In this document: positions 19,501 through 27,659 of the stretch, one piece after another
How the letters are laid out: each line of letters begins with the position of its first letter
Numbering within the stretch: position 1 is the stretch's first letter
IMG/VR virus record: IMGVR_UViG_3300018083_000079
Span: 1-34,949 of that record
From: a virus
Strand: one strand, 5' to 3'
DNA length: 34,949 bases
Position numbers and translations under genes: made by a program
The notes under the pieces: model-generated
Told to the model about the DNA's origin: nothing
The model's input: only the letters and a program-made list of their open reading frames with translations
Database searches by the model: none

Positions 19501-19947
19501 ATGGCAAGCATGGTACGGACGCCGCGAATCCTACAGAAGTTCTACGTCTACGATCCCAACATCTCCGACACGTTCGGTGGCCTGCGCGTGTTGCAGGACA
19601 AGGACGACAAGGGCAACGTCAAGGACGACAGCAACCACGTGCTCGCGGTGGTGCAGCAAGTGCAGTACTGGATTGATCAGGGCTTGATCGGCGAGAAGCC
19701 GGTTGGCGAGATCAGCGCCGCGCACAAGAAGTTGCTGGCGCAACTGACGCGCGGGCGCAGCGAGGACAACGACGCCCCGCTCCCGCGCATCCCGCGCTAT
19801 GACCGCAAGGTGCAGTCCGGTCATCCGGCGCTCGCCGGCCAGCCCGGCTACGTGCAGCGCAAGAACCGCCGCAAACAGCGGCAGCAAGACCGCAAGAAGG
19901 AAGGCAAGCCGCCGAAGAAGCCCGAGCCCAAAGCGGCGCAGGCCTGA
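19501..19947 (+). CDS. Unknown basic-tailed protein between V and W
   Basis: 148 aa with a good ribosome binding site (caggag). Residues 1-85 are mixed (Y-V-Y-D-P-N-I-S-D-T-F, V-Q-Y-W-I-D-Q-G-L-I). The last 45 residues are very rich in Lys, Arg, Gln and Pro and probably disordered. It has no counterpart in the P2 operon, where W directly follows V. It may be a baseplate assembly accessory. Family not recognised. Confidence 0.65.
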   Translation: MASMVRTPRILQKFYVYDPNISDTFGGLRVLQDKDDKGNVKDDSNHVLAVVQQVQYWIDQGLIGEKPVGEISAAHKKLLAQLTRGRSEDNDAPLPRIPRYDRKVQSGHPALAGQPGYVQRKNRRKQRQQDRKKEGKPPKKPEPKAAQA

Positions 19948-19950
19948 TCG

Positions 19951-20520
19951 ATGGCGGATTACGTCTACGATCCAAATCTGGAGATGTGGCCAGACCTCAA
20001 GTATGGCCGCATCGTCCTCAACCCTGTGCGCATCGGCATGGACCGATACACGGGCAAGATGCTCACGGGTTGGGATCACGTGATCCAGTCGATGCTGTTA
20101 ATCTTCGCGACCAAGTATCACGAGCGCGTTCTACGCCGATGGGTCGGATGCTACGTGCCGCACCTGATCGGCGAGAACGCCACCGAGACAACGATCTGCC
20201 GGTTCTACTGGGCCATCGGCACCGGGCTCGATCTGCACGAACCGAACTACCGCGTCCAGCGTGTACGCACCAGCACGCGTGCTGACGGCACAAGCCTGAC
20301 ATCGCCGGAGGAATTGCGCACCGGCAAGCTGACCACGTCGATGGAGGGCGTCTATCGGCCACGTGGTCATCTCGGCAACAGCGATCCGCAGATCAGGCGC
20401 GCGGTCGGTCTGGTGTCGCGCGGCTACAATCTGTGGGAACGACAGGCCGGCTACGTCTCCGGCGCGCCTGAATACGGCCTCGGCACCACGCCGAACATTC
20501 CGCCGGGGAGCAAGCTATGA
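19951..20520 (+). CDS. W: Baseplate wedge protein gpW (gp25-like)
   Basis: 189 aa. The core I-G-M-D-R-Y-T-G-K-M-L-T-G-W-D-H-V-I-Q-S with I-F-A-T-K-Y-H-E-R-V-L-R-R and E-P-N-Y-R-V is the GPW/gp25 baseplate family signature. This family links the wedge to the sheath and controls its polymerisation. The C-terminal 70 residues are longer than P2 gpW. It is ATGA-coupled to J. Confidence 0.87.
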   Translation: MADYVYDPNLEMWPDLKYGRIVLNPVRIGMDRYTGKMLTGWDHVIQSMLLIFATKYHERVLRRWVGCYVPHLIGENATETTICRFYWAIGTGLDLHEPNYRVQRVRTSTRADGTSLTSPEELRTGKLTTSMEGVYRPRGHLGNSDPQIRRAVGLVSRGYNLWERQAGYVSGAPEYGLGTTPNIPPGSKL

Positions 20521-21467
20521 GCGACGTCTACATTCAGGCCGGCGGGCAGGCTCTGGCTGACAGGTTGACCGACCGCATCTCGGTCATCCTGCCGGCGAAC
20601 CTCCAGCCGATGATCGTGCTGGAGAAGCTGGACGTCGAGACCATCCTTGCGCAGAGGATGGCGCGGCTCAAGCAACTGTGGGCGCACTACGACCCGCCGG
20701 CTGCGGCGCAGTACGATGTCGAGAACCTTGAGTTCGATCCGATCAAGATCAACCAAGAGGTCTGCGCGTATTTCGAATTGCTGTTGCGCGACCGCGTCAA
20801 TCAGGCGGCGCGCTCGGTCACGCTGGCCTATGCGATTGGCACCGACCTCGATGCCATCGCGTCACGCTATCCCGGCGGCGTGCCACGGCTGCCGAACGAA
20901 AGCGACGACCGCTATCGTCGGCGCATCTGGCTTTCGCCGAACGTGCTGTCGCCGCACGGCACCGCCGAGGCCTACGAATTCTGGGCGCTGACCGCGCTGC
21001 CTTCGCTGCGTGACGTCACCGCGATCCGCTCTGTGCAGTTCGATTACTATCCGACGATCCTGATCACCTGCCTGAAAGAACCGCCGGCAGACCCGAAGCC
21101 GACCGACGAAGAACTGGTGCGCGTCCGCGCCTACATCCAGTCGCTGTCGCGGCAGGGACTGACCGACGTCATCTCGGTCAACCCGCCGAAGATCAGGGAG
21201 ATCGAATACAAGATCGCCGTCTGGTTCTATCCCGGCACCAATGCCGACACCACCATGAGCCAGATCGTCGGCAACATCGCGACGCTGGTGAATGACCAAT
21301 ACTGGCTCGGCCACGATCACAGCCACACCGCGATTCATGCCGCGTGCCGGATGACCGGCGTGCACCACGTCGACATCGAAGCCCCGGAGGATGACGTGAT
21401 GGTGCCGCTCGACTGGCTGATCAAGGTCACCAACGTCACCGTTCGAAACGCCGGGCGTGCCCTATGA
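20517..21467 (+). CDS. J: Baseplate protein gpJ
   Basis: 316 aa, close to the P2 J length. It has the J-family features A-Y-A-I-G-T-D-L-D-A-I-A-S-R-Y, R-L-P-N-E-S-D-D-R-Y-R-R-R-I, G-T-A-E-A-Y-E-F-W-A-L, and P-T-D-E-E-L-V-R-V-R-A-Y-I. It forms the outer wedge of the baseplate with W and I. The gene is ATGA-coupled upstream to W and downstream to I. Confidence 0.9.
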   Translation: MSDVYIQAGGQALADRLTDRISVILPANLQPMIVLEKLDVETILAQRMARLKQLWAHYDPPAAAQYDVENLEFDPIKINQEVCAYFELLLRDRVNQAARSVTLAYAIGTDLDAIASRYPGGVPRLPNESDDRYRRRIWLSPNVLSPHGTAEAYEFWALTALPSLRDVTAIRSVQFDYYPTILITCLKEPPADPKPTDEELVRVRAYIQSLSRQGLTDVISVNPPKIREIEYKIAVWFYPGTNADTTMSQIVGNIATLVNDQYWLGHDHSHTAIHAACRMTGVHHVDIEAPEDDVMVPLDWLIKVTNVTVRNAGRAL

Positions 21468-22906
21468 GCGACATCGTCACCGAAGGGATCATTCCATACC
21501 CCGGTGCGAAGCTTCTCTATCGCTCGGCGTCAGGCCTCGAAAAGTCGATGGCCGACGTCGATGGCGAGCGGCTGATCGGCACCTACGCCGAGATCATCAT
21601 CGACCAGTGGGACCCGTACAAGATCAGCGTCAACAACCTGCCCTATCTCGGCTACGCGATGGGCGTGATGCTGTGGGAGGATGGCTGGAGCGAGTCGACG
21701 CAGCGTGAGTGGGTCGCGCATCAGTTCGAGTACAAGTCGCTGCGCGGCACGCAGGCCGGCATCGAGATGGCGCTCAATTACACCGGGCGCGATTTCACGG
21801 GCGGCTACTACATCGTGCAGGCGATGCGACCGCCGCAGTGTTTCTTCGCTTCGCCGTCGATGTCGAAGGAGGCCTACGACTTCTGGATTCACTTGCTGCC
21901 GGAGGTGCGGATCACGTTCGAGGAGGGCGTCGGCTGGGACGGCGTCGACGTGATGTATGTGCGCGACGGCGGCGTCAATGACTTCGTCGGGCTCGATGAC
22001 GGTGAGGCGCTGTACGGTCGCAAGGCCTACCTGCGCATTCGCGGCGTCGACAAACCGATCCAGATTTATTCGTTCACCAAGACCATCAACGGCGTGGCCT
22101 CGGTCGACTTCGAACAGGTGGCGATCCCGGGACTTGCCGGCCCGGCCTACATGACCGAGGACTTCGTCAACGACGAACAGTTCGTCTGCGCCGAAACCAT
22201 CAAGCCGCAACTGGTGACGATCCGCGTCGACGGCTCATACAACCACGAGCAAAGCCAACTGCATCTCGACACGGTGCTGCCGGGGCTTGAGCCGATTGAC
22301 GTTCGCTATGAAAGGGAGAGCGACATCGGCTGGGGCAATTCGTTCTTCTTCGTCGGCGACTGGAGCGACTCACGCAGCCTGTTGCCGGGCGATGAATTCC
22401 ATCCGGACCACGAACTACCCGACACCATCCCGCGCCCGACGCATCCGATCATTCTTCCGCCGACGCCACCGAACACGATTCCTTATCCGGTGCCGCCCGT
22501 GCCCATCGTCTACTACGCCGACGCCGGCTACGACGCGGCGCGCATGCTGGCGGATCGCATCTTCCTGTACGACCCCGACATCGTCGGCACCATCACAGGC
22601 GGCATCTCCTACGTCGGCGTCGATTACGTCTCGTGGCCGGCCTACACCGCCGACCTGATGATCGACATGAACACCGACGACGACGTGTGGAGTTGGTTCG
22701 GCGATGAAGGCTTCGTCACTGACGACAACTACTTTGCGAGCGAGCCTGACCTACGGGACTTCGACCGCAGCAACCGGGCGGTCGTTACATCACAAGCGCT
22801 GAGAGATCGGGTGCGCGTTGCATATGATCCAACGCGCCTGATCGAACTACGTGAACGCGCTTACAACGAAACCACTATTGACCAGCAAGTCGTGAACTTG
22901 CTCTAG
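21464..22906 (+). CDS. I: Baseplate protein gpI with long C-terminal extension
   Basis: 480 aa, far longer than P2 gpI (about 180). Residues about 45-115 contain the I-family region (L-P-Y-L-G-Y-A-M-G-V-M-L-W-E-D-G-W then R-E-W-V-A-H-Q and R-G-T-Q-A-G-I-E-M-A-L). The rest is an additional acidic beta-rich region and a proline-rich linker (about residues 320-350), then a C-terminal domain with Asp/Trp-rich segments. It would attach fibres to the baseplate; the extension may be an adaptor for the downstream large fibre protein. Confidence 0.8.
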   Translation: MSDIVTEGIIPYPGAKLLYRSASGLEKSMADVDGERLIGTYAEIIIDQWDPYKISVNNLPYLGYAMGVMLWEDGWSESTQREWVAHQFEYKSLRGTQAGIEMALNYTGRDFTGGYYIVQAMRPPQCFFASPSMSKEAYDFWIHLLPEVRITFEEGVGWDGVDVMYVRDGGVNDFVGLDDGEALYGRKAYLRIRGVDKPIQIYSFTKTINGVASVDFEQVAIPGLAGPAYMTEDFVNDEQFVCAETIKPQLVTIRVDGSYNHEQSQLHLDTVLPGLEPIDVRYERESDIGWGNSFFFVGDWSDSRSLLPGDEFHPDHELPDTIPRPTHPIILPPTPPNTIPYPVPPVPIVYYADAGYDAARMLADRIFLYDPDIVGTITGGISYVGVDYVSWPAYTADLMIDMNTDDDVWSWFGDEGFVTDDNYFASEPDLRDFDRSNRAVVTSQALRDRVRVAYDPTRLIELRERAYNETTIDQQVVNLL

Positions 22907-22916
22907 GAGAGGCAGC

Positions 22917-25280
22917 ATGGAACGCAAGGTTAACATTCAAGACTGGCAGAAGGTCACGGTCGAGGACTTCAACAACTTCGGTCTATTCCCGCGATCTTCA
23001 TTCGATCACATCGTTGGCGATACCTTGATCCCGACGATGGCCTACACAGGTTTCACTGCGGTGCAGACTGCGCCAGCGGTTGTTACCGTTGGCAATGGTC
23101 GCCTCTATCACGCCGGCCTTGTGTTCTACAACGACAGCGAGGGTGGCTCGTCGCTCGATCTGTTGGGCGTACTGCCGGTGGTGACGCGGCGATATGTCGG
23201 CGTCGTGGTGTGGGGACAGGAAGTCGAGACCGACACCGAACCGAGAACCTTCCTTACCGATCCGGTAACACGTGCCACGGTCGCGCGCGTGGTGTCGACC
23301 GAGAACCGCCGCTGGGCCAACGTCTCCACCGTGGTCGGTGCCGAAGGACCTGATCCGCAACATCCATCGGTGGCATCGAACACGCTGGCCGTTGCGTGGA
23401 TATTGCTCGACTCGACCGGCATCGTCTCGATCCAGATGGTGGACGAGAACCGCGCGCCGAACCTCACCAATCTCGATGACCGAATGAACGAGATGGATGC
23501 GTGGCGTGCGGGTGCCACGTCACGGCTCGATACGCTGGCGACCGACATGGCATCGCTGGCGCTGCGCATCAACGGCACCGCCTCGATGCGGTTCGTGATG
23601 AAGGTCGCCGCTGACGTCGCGCGCGTGAAGGAAGTCCTGAACCTGCCCGACACCTATTCGTCATGGGGCGCTGATCACTTCCTGACGACGGATGAGTCCG
23701 ACGTCACGCACGTCGACTATCTTGCCAAGATCGAGGAGGGCATTCGATTCCCCGATGCTGCGCAGCGCGACGCGCAGATGGGCTTGCTCAATCCGATGGA
23801 CCCGGCGGTCATCAATCAGGCCAACTTCGTGCTGCCGGTCTACGACCCGGTGACGCGGCTTGAGGTGCTCGGCAAGGACAGTGATCTGTCGATCTCGCAG
23901 TACCAGTATCAAACCATCAGTTGGGAATTGTGCGCCAAGACCCGCACGCGGGTGCGCTGGGGCACGGCGTTCTATGTCTGTGCCAACGGCGTCTGGTGGT
24001 TCGCACCATCGGGTCGTGACTGGGTGTCATCGATCAACTCCGGCGAGTCACAGGGCGCACAGGCCGGCGGCATGACGCCGAACACCGACCTGATCTTCGA
24101 TCCGATCAAGAACATCCTGACGCGCGGAAACGAGACCTTCATGATTCTCGACGTGCAGGACAACCCGAACCACACCATCCTGCGGCTGGCACAGTACTGG
24201 GTCGATGAAATCATCGACTCGTATTACTGGCGGCAGGTGGTCACCATTGAAGGCCTGTCGGGATCGGTGGTCTCGCAGACCTTCCTCAATTCACAGGGCG
24301 GCTGGCTGATCGCGGTCGAACTGTTCTTCTCGCGCATCGCGGCAACTGGCGACGTGCACTGCCTGATCTGCGAGTGCAACACCACCGGCTCGCCGAACTT
24401 TGAAAAGACCATCGCGCGCTCGACCAAGCCGGCGGACCTTCTGCGGATCGATCCGAACGCCACCAAGTTCGACTTCCTGCCGACCTATCTGGCGAAGGGC
24501 ATTCGCTACGCCATCGTGTTGCAGACGGCGGGCAACCACTTCATCTCCCTCGTGCACAACAACAAGTTCGCGCAGGGTTCGCTGTTCTCATCGACCGATG
24601 GCGCGTGGTCGGTTGGCGATCTGACCAAGGACATGGCGTTCCGGTTGAACTTCGCCAAGTTCAGGAGCAACCGCTGCGAAGTGCAGTTGCTGTCGCTCGA
24701 ATTGAACGGCGGCATGGCCGCGATCGATCTCAACTTCGATAGTACGCGTCCGCCCGGCACCACGATCTCATTCGAGGTACAGATCACTGGCAACTGGGTG
24801 CCGCTCGGCTACTACGCATCCAACCCGCTGATCGCATTGCCGCCGCTGTTGCCGTTCCGCGTCTTGCTGGTTGGCACCACGGACGAAATGCCGGGCCTTG
24901 GTGTGGCGGCGCTTTCGCGCATGCTGACATCGCGACCACGCTCCGACTTCCGTCATATCTCGACGGCGCGAACGACGCCCGGTCCGGTCACCACGGTCTA
25001 TTGCGACTTCAGGCTGGAGAGTTGGCGGGGCCCTCCCTACCACACCTTCACGCCACGGCTGTTGGTCGGTGCCGGCTACGTCAACGTGCGCACGCCGTCG
25101 CTGATACAGGACGAGATCGATCCGAACGATCCGACCACGCTGGTGCGTTCGTGCACGTGGAATCTCGCCGCCCTCGGTGGTGCTGCGATCACGTCCTACA
25201 AGATCAGATCAGAGGGCACGACCGACAACGTGCTCGCGACTTACCTTGTCGGTGAGCGCGTCGACATCGCCATCGCATAA
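22917..25280 (+). CDS. Large baseplate/tail fibre-network protein
   Basis: 787 aa with ribosome binding site aggagagg overlapping the previous stop. The N-terminal 190 residues (D-F-N-N-F-G-L-F-P-R-S-S-F-D, V-G-N-G-R-L-Y-H-A-G) look like the N-terminal attachment part of phage tail proteins of the DUF4815 sort; that family name is tentative. A helical/coiled segment at about 185-225 is followed by a long beta-rich region. In the P2 order this place is held by gpH, the tail fibre. It is probably an adaptor or receptor-binding fibre of the baseplate. Confidence 0.65.
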   Translation: MERKVNIQDWQKVTVEDFNNFGLFPRSSFDHIVGDTLIPTMAYTGFTAVQTAPAVVTVGNGRLYHAGLVFYNDSEGGSSLDLLGVLPVVTRRYVGVVVWGQEVETDTEPRTFLTDPVTRATVARVVSTENRRWANVSTVVGAEGPDPQHPSVASNTLAVAWILLDSTGIVSIQMVDENRAPNLTNLDDRMNEMDAWRAGATSRLDTLATDMASLALRINGTASMRFVMKVAADVARVKEVLNLPDTYSSWGADHFLTTDESDVTHVDYLAKIEEGIRFPDAAQRDAQMGLLNPMDPAVINQANFVLPVYDPVTRLEVLGKDSDLSISQYQYQTISWELCAKTRTRVRWGTAFYVCANGVWWFAPSGRDWVSSINSGESQGAQAGGMTPNTDLIFDPIKNILTRGNETFMILDVQDNPNHTILRLAQYWVDEIIDSYYWRQVVTIEGLSGSVVSQTFLNSQGGWLIAVELFFSRIAATGDVHCLICECNTTGSPNFEKTIARSTKPADLLRIDPNATKFDFLPTYLAKGIRYAIVLQTAGNHFISLVHNNKFAQGSLFSSTDGAWSVGDLTKDMAFRLNFAKFRSNRCEVQLLSLELNGGMAAIDLNFDSTRPPGTTISFEVQITGNWVPLGYYASNPLIALPPLLPFRVLLVGTTDEMPGLGVAALSRMLTSRPRSDFRHISTARTTPGPVTTVYCDFRLESWRGPPYHTFTPRLLVGAGYVNVRTPSLIQDEIDPNDPTTLVRSCTWNLAALGGAAITSYKIRSEGTTDNVLATYLVGERVDIAIA

Positions 25281-25294
25281 CTGGAGGACCCTTC

Positions 25295-25789
25295 ATGGCT
25301 ACCGATAAATTCCCACAACAGAACGTCAACATGCCGATGGACCCGAAGCGGGTCGAGGCGGCGCGCGAACGGCTATTGGCACCACCGCGCGGTGCGTTGC
25401 CTGAGACGTTTACGCCGCAGACCAACGGCGGCAAGGGCTCGCGGCGCGAGGTGCGCAAGGGCGAATGGATCGATGATCGGGTGATCGAGATCGGCGGTCC
25501 GTCGTCACCGTCAGCCGACACGCCGCCCGAACTGCCGGCGCAGCGCGATGCACCTCCGGGCAGCTACGACCCGACCAAGGTCTATTCCATCACGCTCGGC
25601 AAGCCGGCGGTGTTCGCCGGTCGCGTGCTGTCGCCGGCCAAGGCCTATCAGATGACGGGCGAGACCTGCACCGATGTCACGGCCAGCCATCCGGGCGCGA
25701 TCATCGACGCGGTCGTGCTCGGCGACATCCCGCAGAGCCCGGACATCGCGCCGTCTGCCGCGCCCGAGAAGGCAAAGAAGAAGGCATAG
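25295..25789 (+). CDS. Unknown small protein beside tail fibre
   Basis: 164 aa. The start is set by ggagg at 25283-25287. The N-terminal half is charged and low-complexity (Pro/Arg/Gly-rich). The C-terminal half has a small domain with Y-S-I-T-L-G-K-P-A-V-F-A-G-R-V-L-S-P and A-I-I-D-A-V-V-L-G-D, a motif I recall from other small phage genes near fibres but without a known role. It ends in a Lys-rich tail. It may be an assembly factor. Confidence 0.6.
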   Translation: MATDKFPQQNVNMPMDPKRVEAARERLLAPPRGALPETFTPQTNGGKGSRREVRKGEWIDDRVIEIGGPSSPSADTPPELPAQRDAPPGSYDPTKVYSITLGKPAVFAGRVLSPAKAYQMTGETCTDVTASHPGAIIDAVVLGDIPQSPDIAPSAAPEKAKKKA

Positions 25790-25793
25790 CACC

Positions 25794-27323
25794 ATGTCAC
25801 TGAAGCGGCTCGATGAAGAGTTCGAACTGAAGCCGGGCACGCAGTTGCTTCCGTACATGAAGCGATTGCTGCCTTCGCTTGAAGGCCGCTTCCAAGAACT
25901 GGAAGATACGGCACAGGTCTATCTGCGCGTGGTCGAGGACATCCGCGCGGCGGCGCTGTTGCGCATGAACGAGATTCTGGTGCCGGCGACCAAGGCCATT
26001 CTGGAGGTGACGCAACTCGGCTTCTTGCTCGCACCGGTCGACGGTCAATACACGCTGGTGATGGGCTACATGACTTTCCAGATCAGGGAAGGCACGCAGC
26101 AAGACACCTTCACGCCATCGCCGTATCTGTTGATCGAGCACACGGCGGACGATTACGGAATAGCGCGCTTGCTGTCCTACGATCAGGAACTGGGCATTCT
26201 GGAGGTGATGATCACGGCGATCCACGGCAGCGCCGGCCCGTGGGGCGACTGGATGGTGTCATCGACGCCGGGCATGGCGGACTCAACCAAGCTGTACCAC
26301 GACGAGGTCGGACCGTGGCGCGACGAGGTCTTGCTTGCCTACCAAGACATCCTGATCAAGCATCAGGAGATCGTTGACGCCGCGAACGATCTGATCTCGG
26401 CGGGCCTCGATCTCTACAACTACGTTCGCATCGACGGCTCGACGCCATTCACGGGCGTGGTGAGAGGCGTGCATCCGGTGGTCGGTTCGAACGACGTGTC
26501 GTTTGCGACCACATCATGGACGCGCGCGAGAATGAACGAATACCTGATGGGCTCGATGTCGTCCTCGGGTGCGACGATGACCGGCCCGCTGTATTTGTTT
26601 GGTCCGCCGACGCAGCCATTGATGGCGACGACCAAGGCCTATGTCGACGCCGTGCTCGGTGCCGGCGGCCAGATGAACGCCAGTGTGACCATCACCGCGT
26701 CGAATCCGTACCTTCGCTTGCGATCCATCGGGAGCAACGAGAACCGCAGCATCGAGGCGATGTCGGCGGATGGCTTCACGCGATGGATGCTGACGCTTGC
26801 CGATCAGTCACCGTTGGGTGCCAACAATCAAGGCGCGAACTTCATGCTGGCGCGCTACACCGACACGGGCGTCTTGGTTGATTATCCAATCCGTATCGAC
26901 CGATCCAATGGCATGGTGCAGGTGCGCGCCGATCCGACAGCCCCGCTTCACGTCGCGACCAAGCAATACGTCGACAATACCAAGGTCGCGATAGCCGGTG
27001 GCGCGACCATGACTGGCGGCAACCGCTTCACGACCTATGACGCGGGCGCGTATGGCGTGGGACAGGTCTTTACGCCGAACGCCTTCTTGGGAAATTACCA
27101 GCTTTATCGCAACATGGGCGCGCACACTGTTGCCGCGCCGACCGCCGACTGTGCGCTCGACATCATGATCTACAACCAAGCCCCGGGCGTAATCACGTTC
27201 TCTGGCTATAACGTCGGTCCCAACACTGGCGACTTGTTTACGCAGACCGCCGGGCACTGGTTCATCGTCTCGATCCGGCGGCTGTGGGGCATCTCGACCT
27301 ACGTCGTCAAGGCATTGCAATAA
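25794..27323 (+). CDS. Second tail fibre protein
   Basis: The frame is open to 25674, but the ATG at 25794, just after the previous stop, is chosen; the product is 509 aa. The N-terminal 100 residues are helical, ending in a region with L-L-I-E-H-T. Phage fibre shaft elements follow: G-A-T-M-T-G-P-L-Y-L, M-A-T-T-K-A-Y-V-D, and H-V-A-T-K-Q-Y-V-D, the A-T-[TK]-x-Y-V motif that recurs in fibres. The C-terminus (F-I-V-S-I-R-R-L-W-G) would be the receptor-binding tip. It sits with the baseplate genes, separate from the fibre cluster at the start of the window. Confidence 0.78.
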   Translation: MSLKRLDEEFELKPGTQLLPYMKRLLPSLEGRFQELEDTAQVYLRVVEDIRAAALLRMNEILVPATKAILEVTQLGFLLAPVDGQYTLVMGYMTFQIREGTQQDTFTPSPYLLIEHTADDYGIARLLSYDQELGILEVMITAIHGSAGPWGDWMVSSTPGMADSTKLYHDEVGPWRDEVLLAYQDILIKHQEIVDAANDLISAGLDLYNYVRIDGSTPFTGVVRGVHPVVGSNDVSFATTSWTRARMNEYLMGSMSSSGATMTGPLYLFGPPTQPLMATTKAYVDAVLGAGGQMNASVTITASNPYLRLRSIGSNENRSIEAMSADGFTRWMLTLADQSPLGANNQGANFMLARYTDTGVLVDYPIRIDRSNGMVQVRADPTAPLHVATKQYVDNTKVAIAGGATMTGGNRFTTYDAGAYGVGQVFTPNAFLGNYQLYRNMGAHTVAAPTADCALDIMIYNQAPGVITFSGYNVGPNTGDLFTQTAGHWFIVSIRRLWGISTYVVKALQ

Positions 27324-27334
27324 CAGGAGTGAAC

Positions 27335-27628
27335 ATGGCCGACGTTGCATTCTTCGAAGGACGACAGACGACACCCGTTCCGCCGGCACACTCCGTGGTG
27401 CCGCCATCGCCGTTGCAGATGCTGACGACGGCAATGGAGGTCAATCCTGTCGGCTCGGTGGTCATCACACCCATCGTGCAAGATCAGGTGATCGGTGACT
27501 ACGTTCGCGAGCTCCGCATCTTCTCGGCGCAGTCAGCGAGCGCCGAGCCAACCATGGTTCTGATGGTGAGGATGCACGCGCTGACCATCAAAGCCCTCGA
27601 AATCGCAACGCCTGCACACGTGGTCTGA
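27335..27628 (+). CDS. Unknown small protein upstream of sheath
   Basis: 97 aa. ATG at 27335 is fixed by aggag (27325-27329); a longer open frame from 27284 is not needed. It has a Pro-rich N-terminus and a hydrophobic, mainly beta remainder (M-V-L-M-V-R-M-H-A-L-T-I). No membrane helix is clear. Located between the second fibre gene and the tail sheath. Family not recognised. Confidence 0.55.
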   Translation: MADVAFFEGRQTTPVPPAHSVVPPSPLQMLTTAMEVNPVGSVVITPIVQDQVIGDYVRELRIFSAQSASAEPTMVLMVRMHALTIKALEIATPAHVV

Positions 27629-27659
27629 TTCAAACCAACTTCCAACAGGAGAAACCAGA

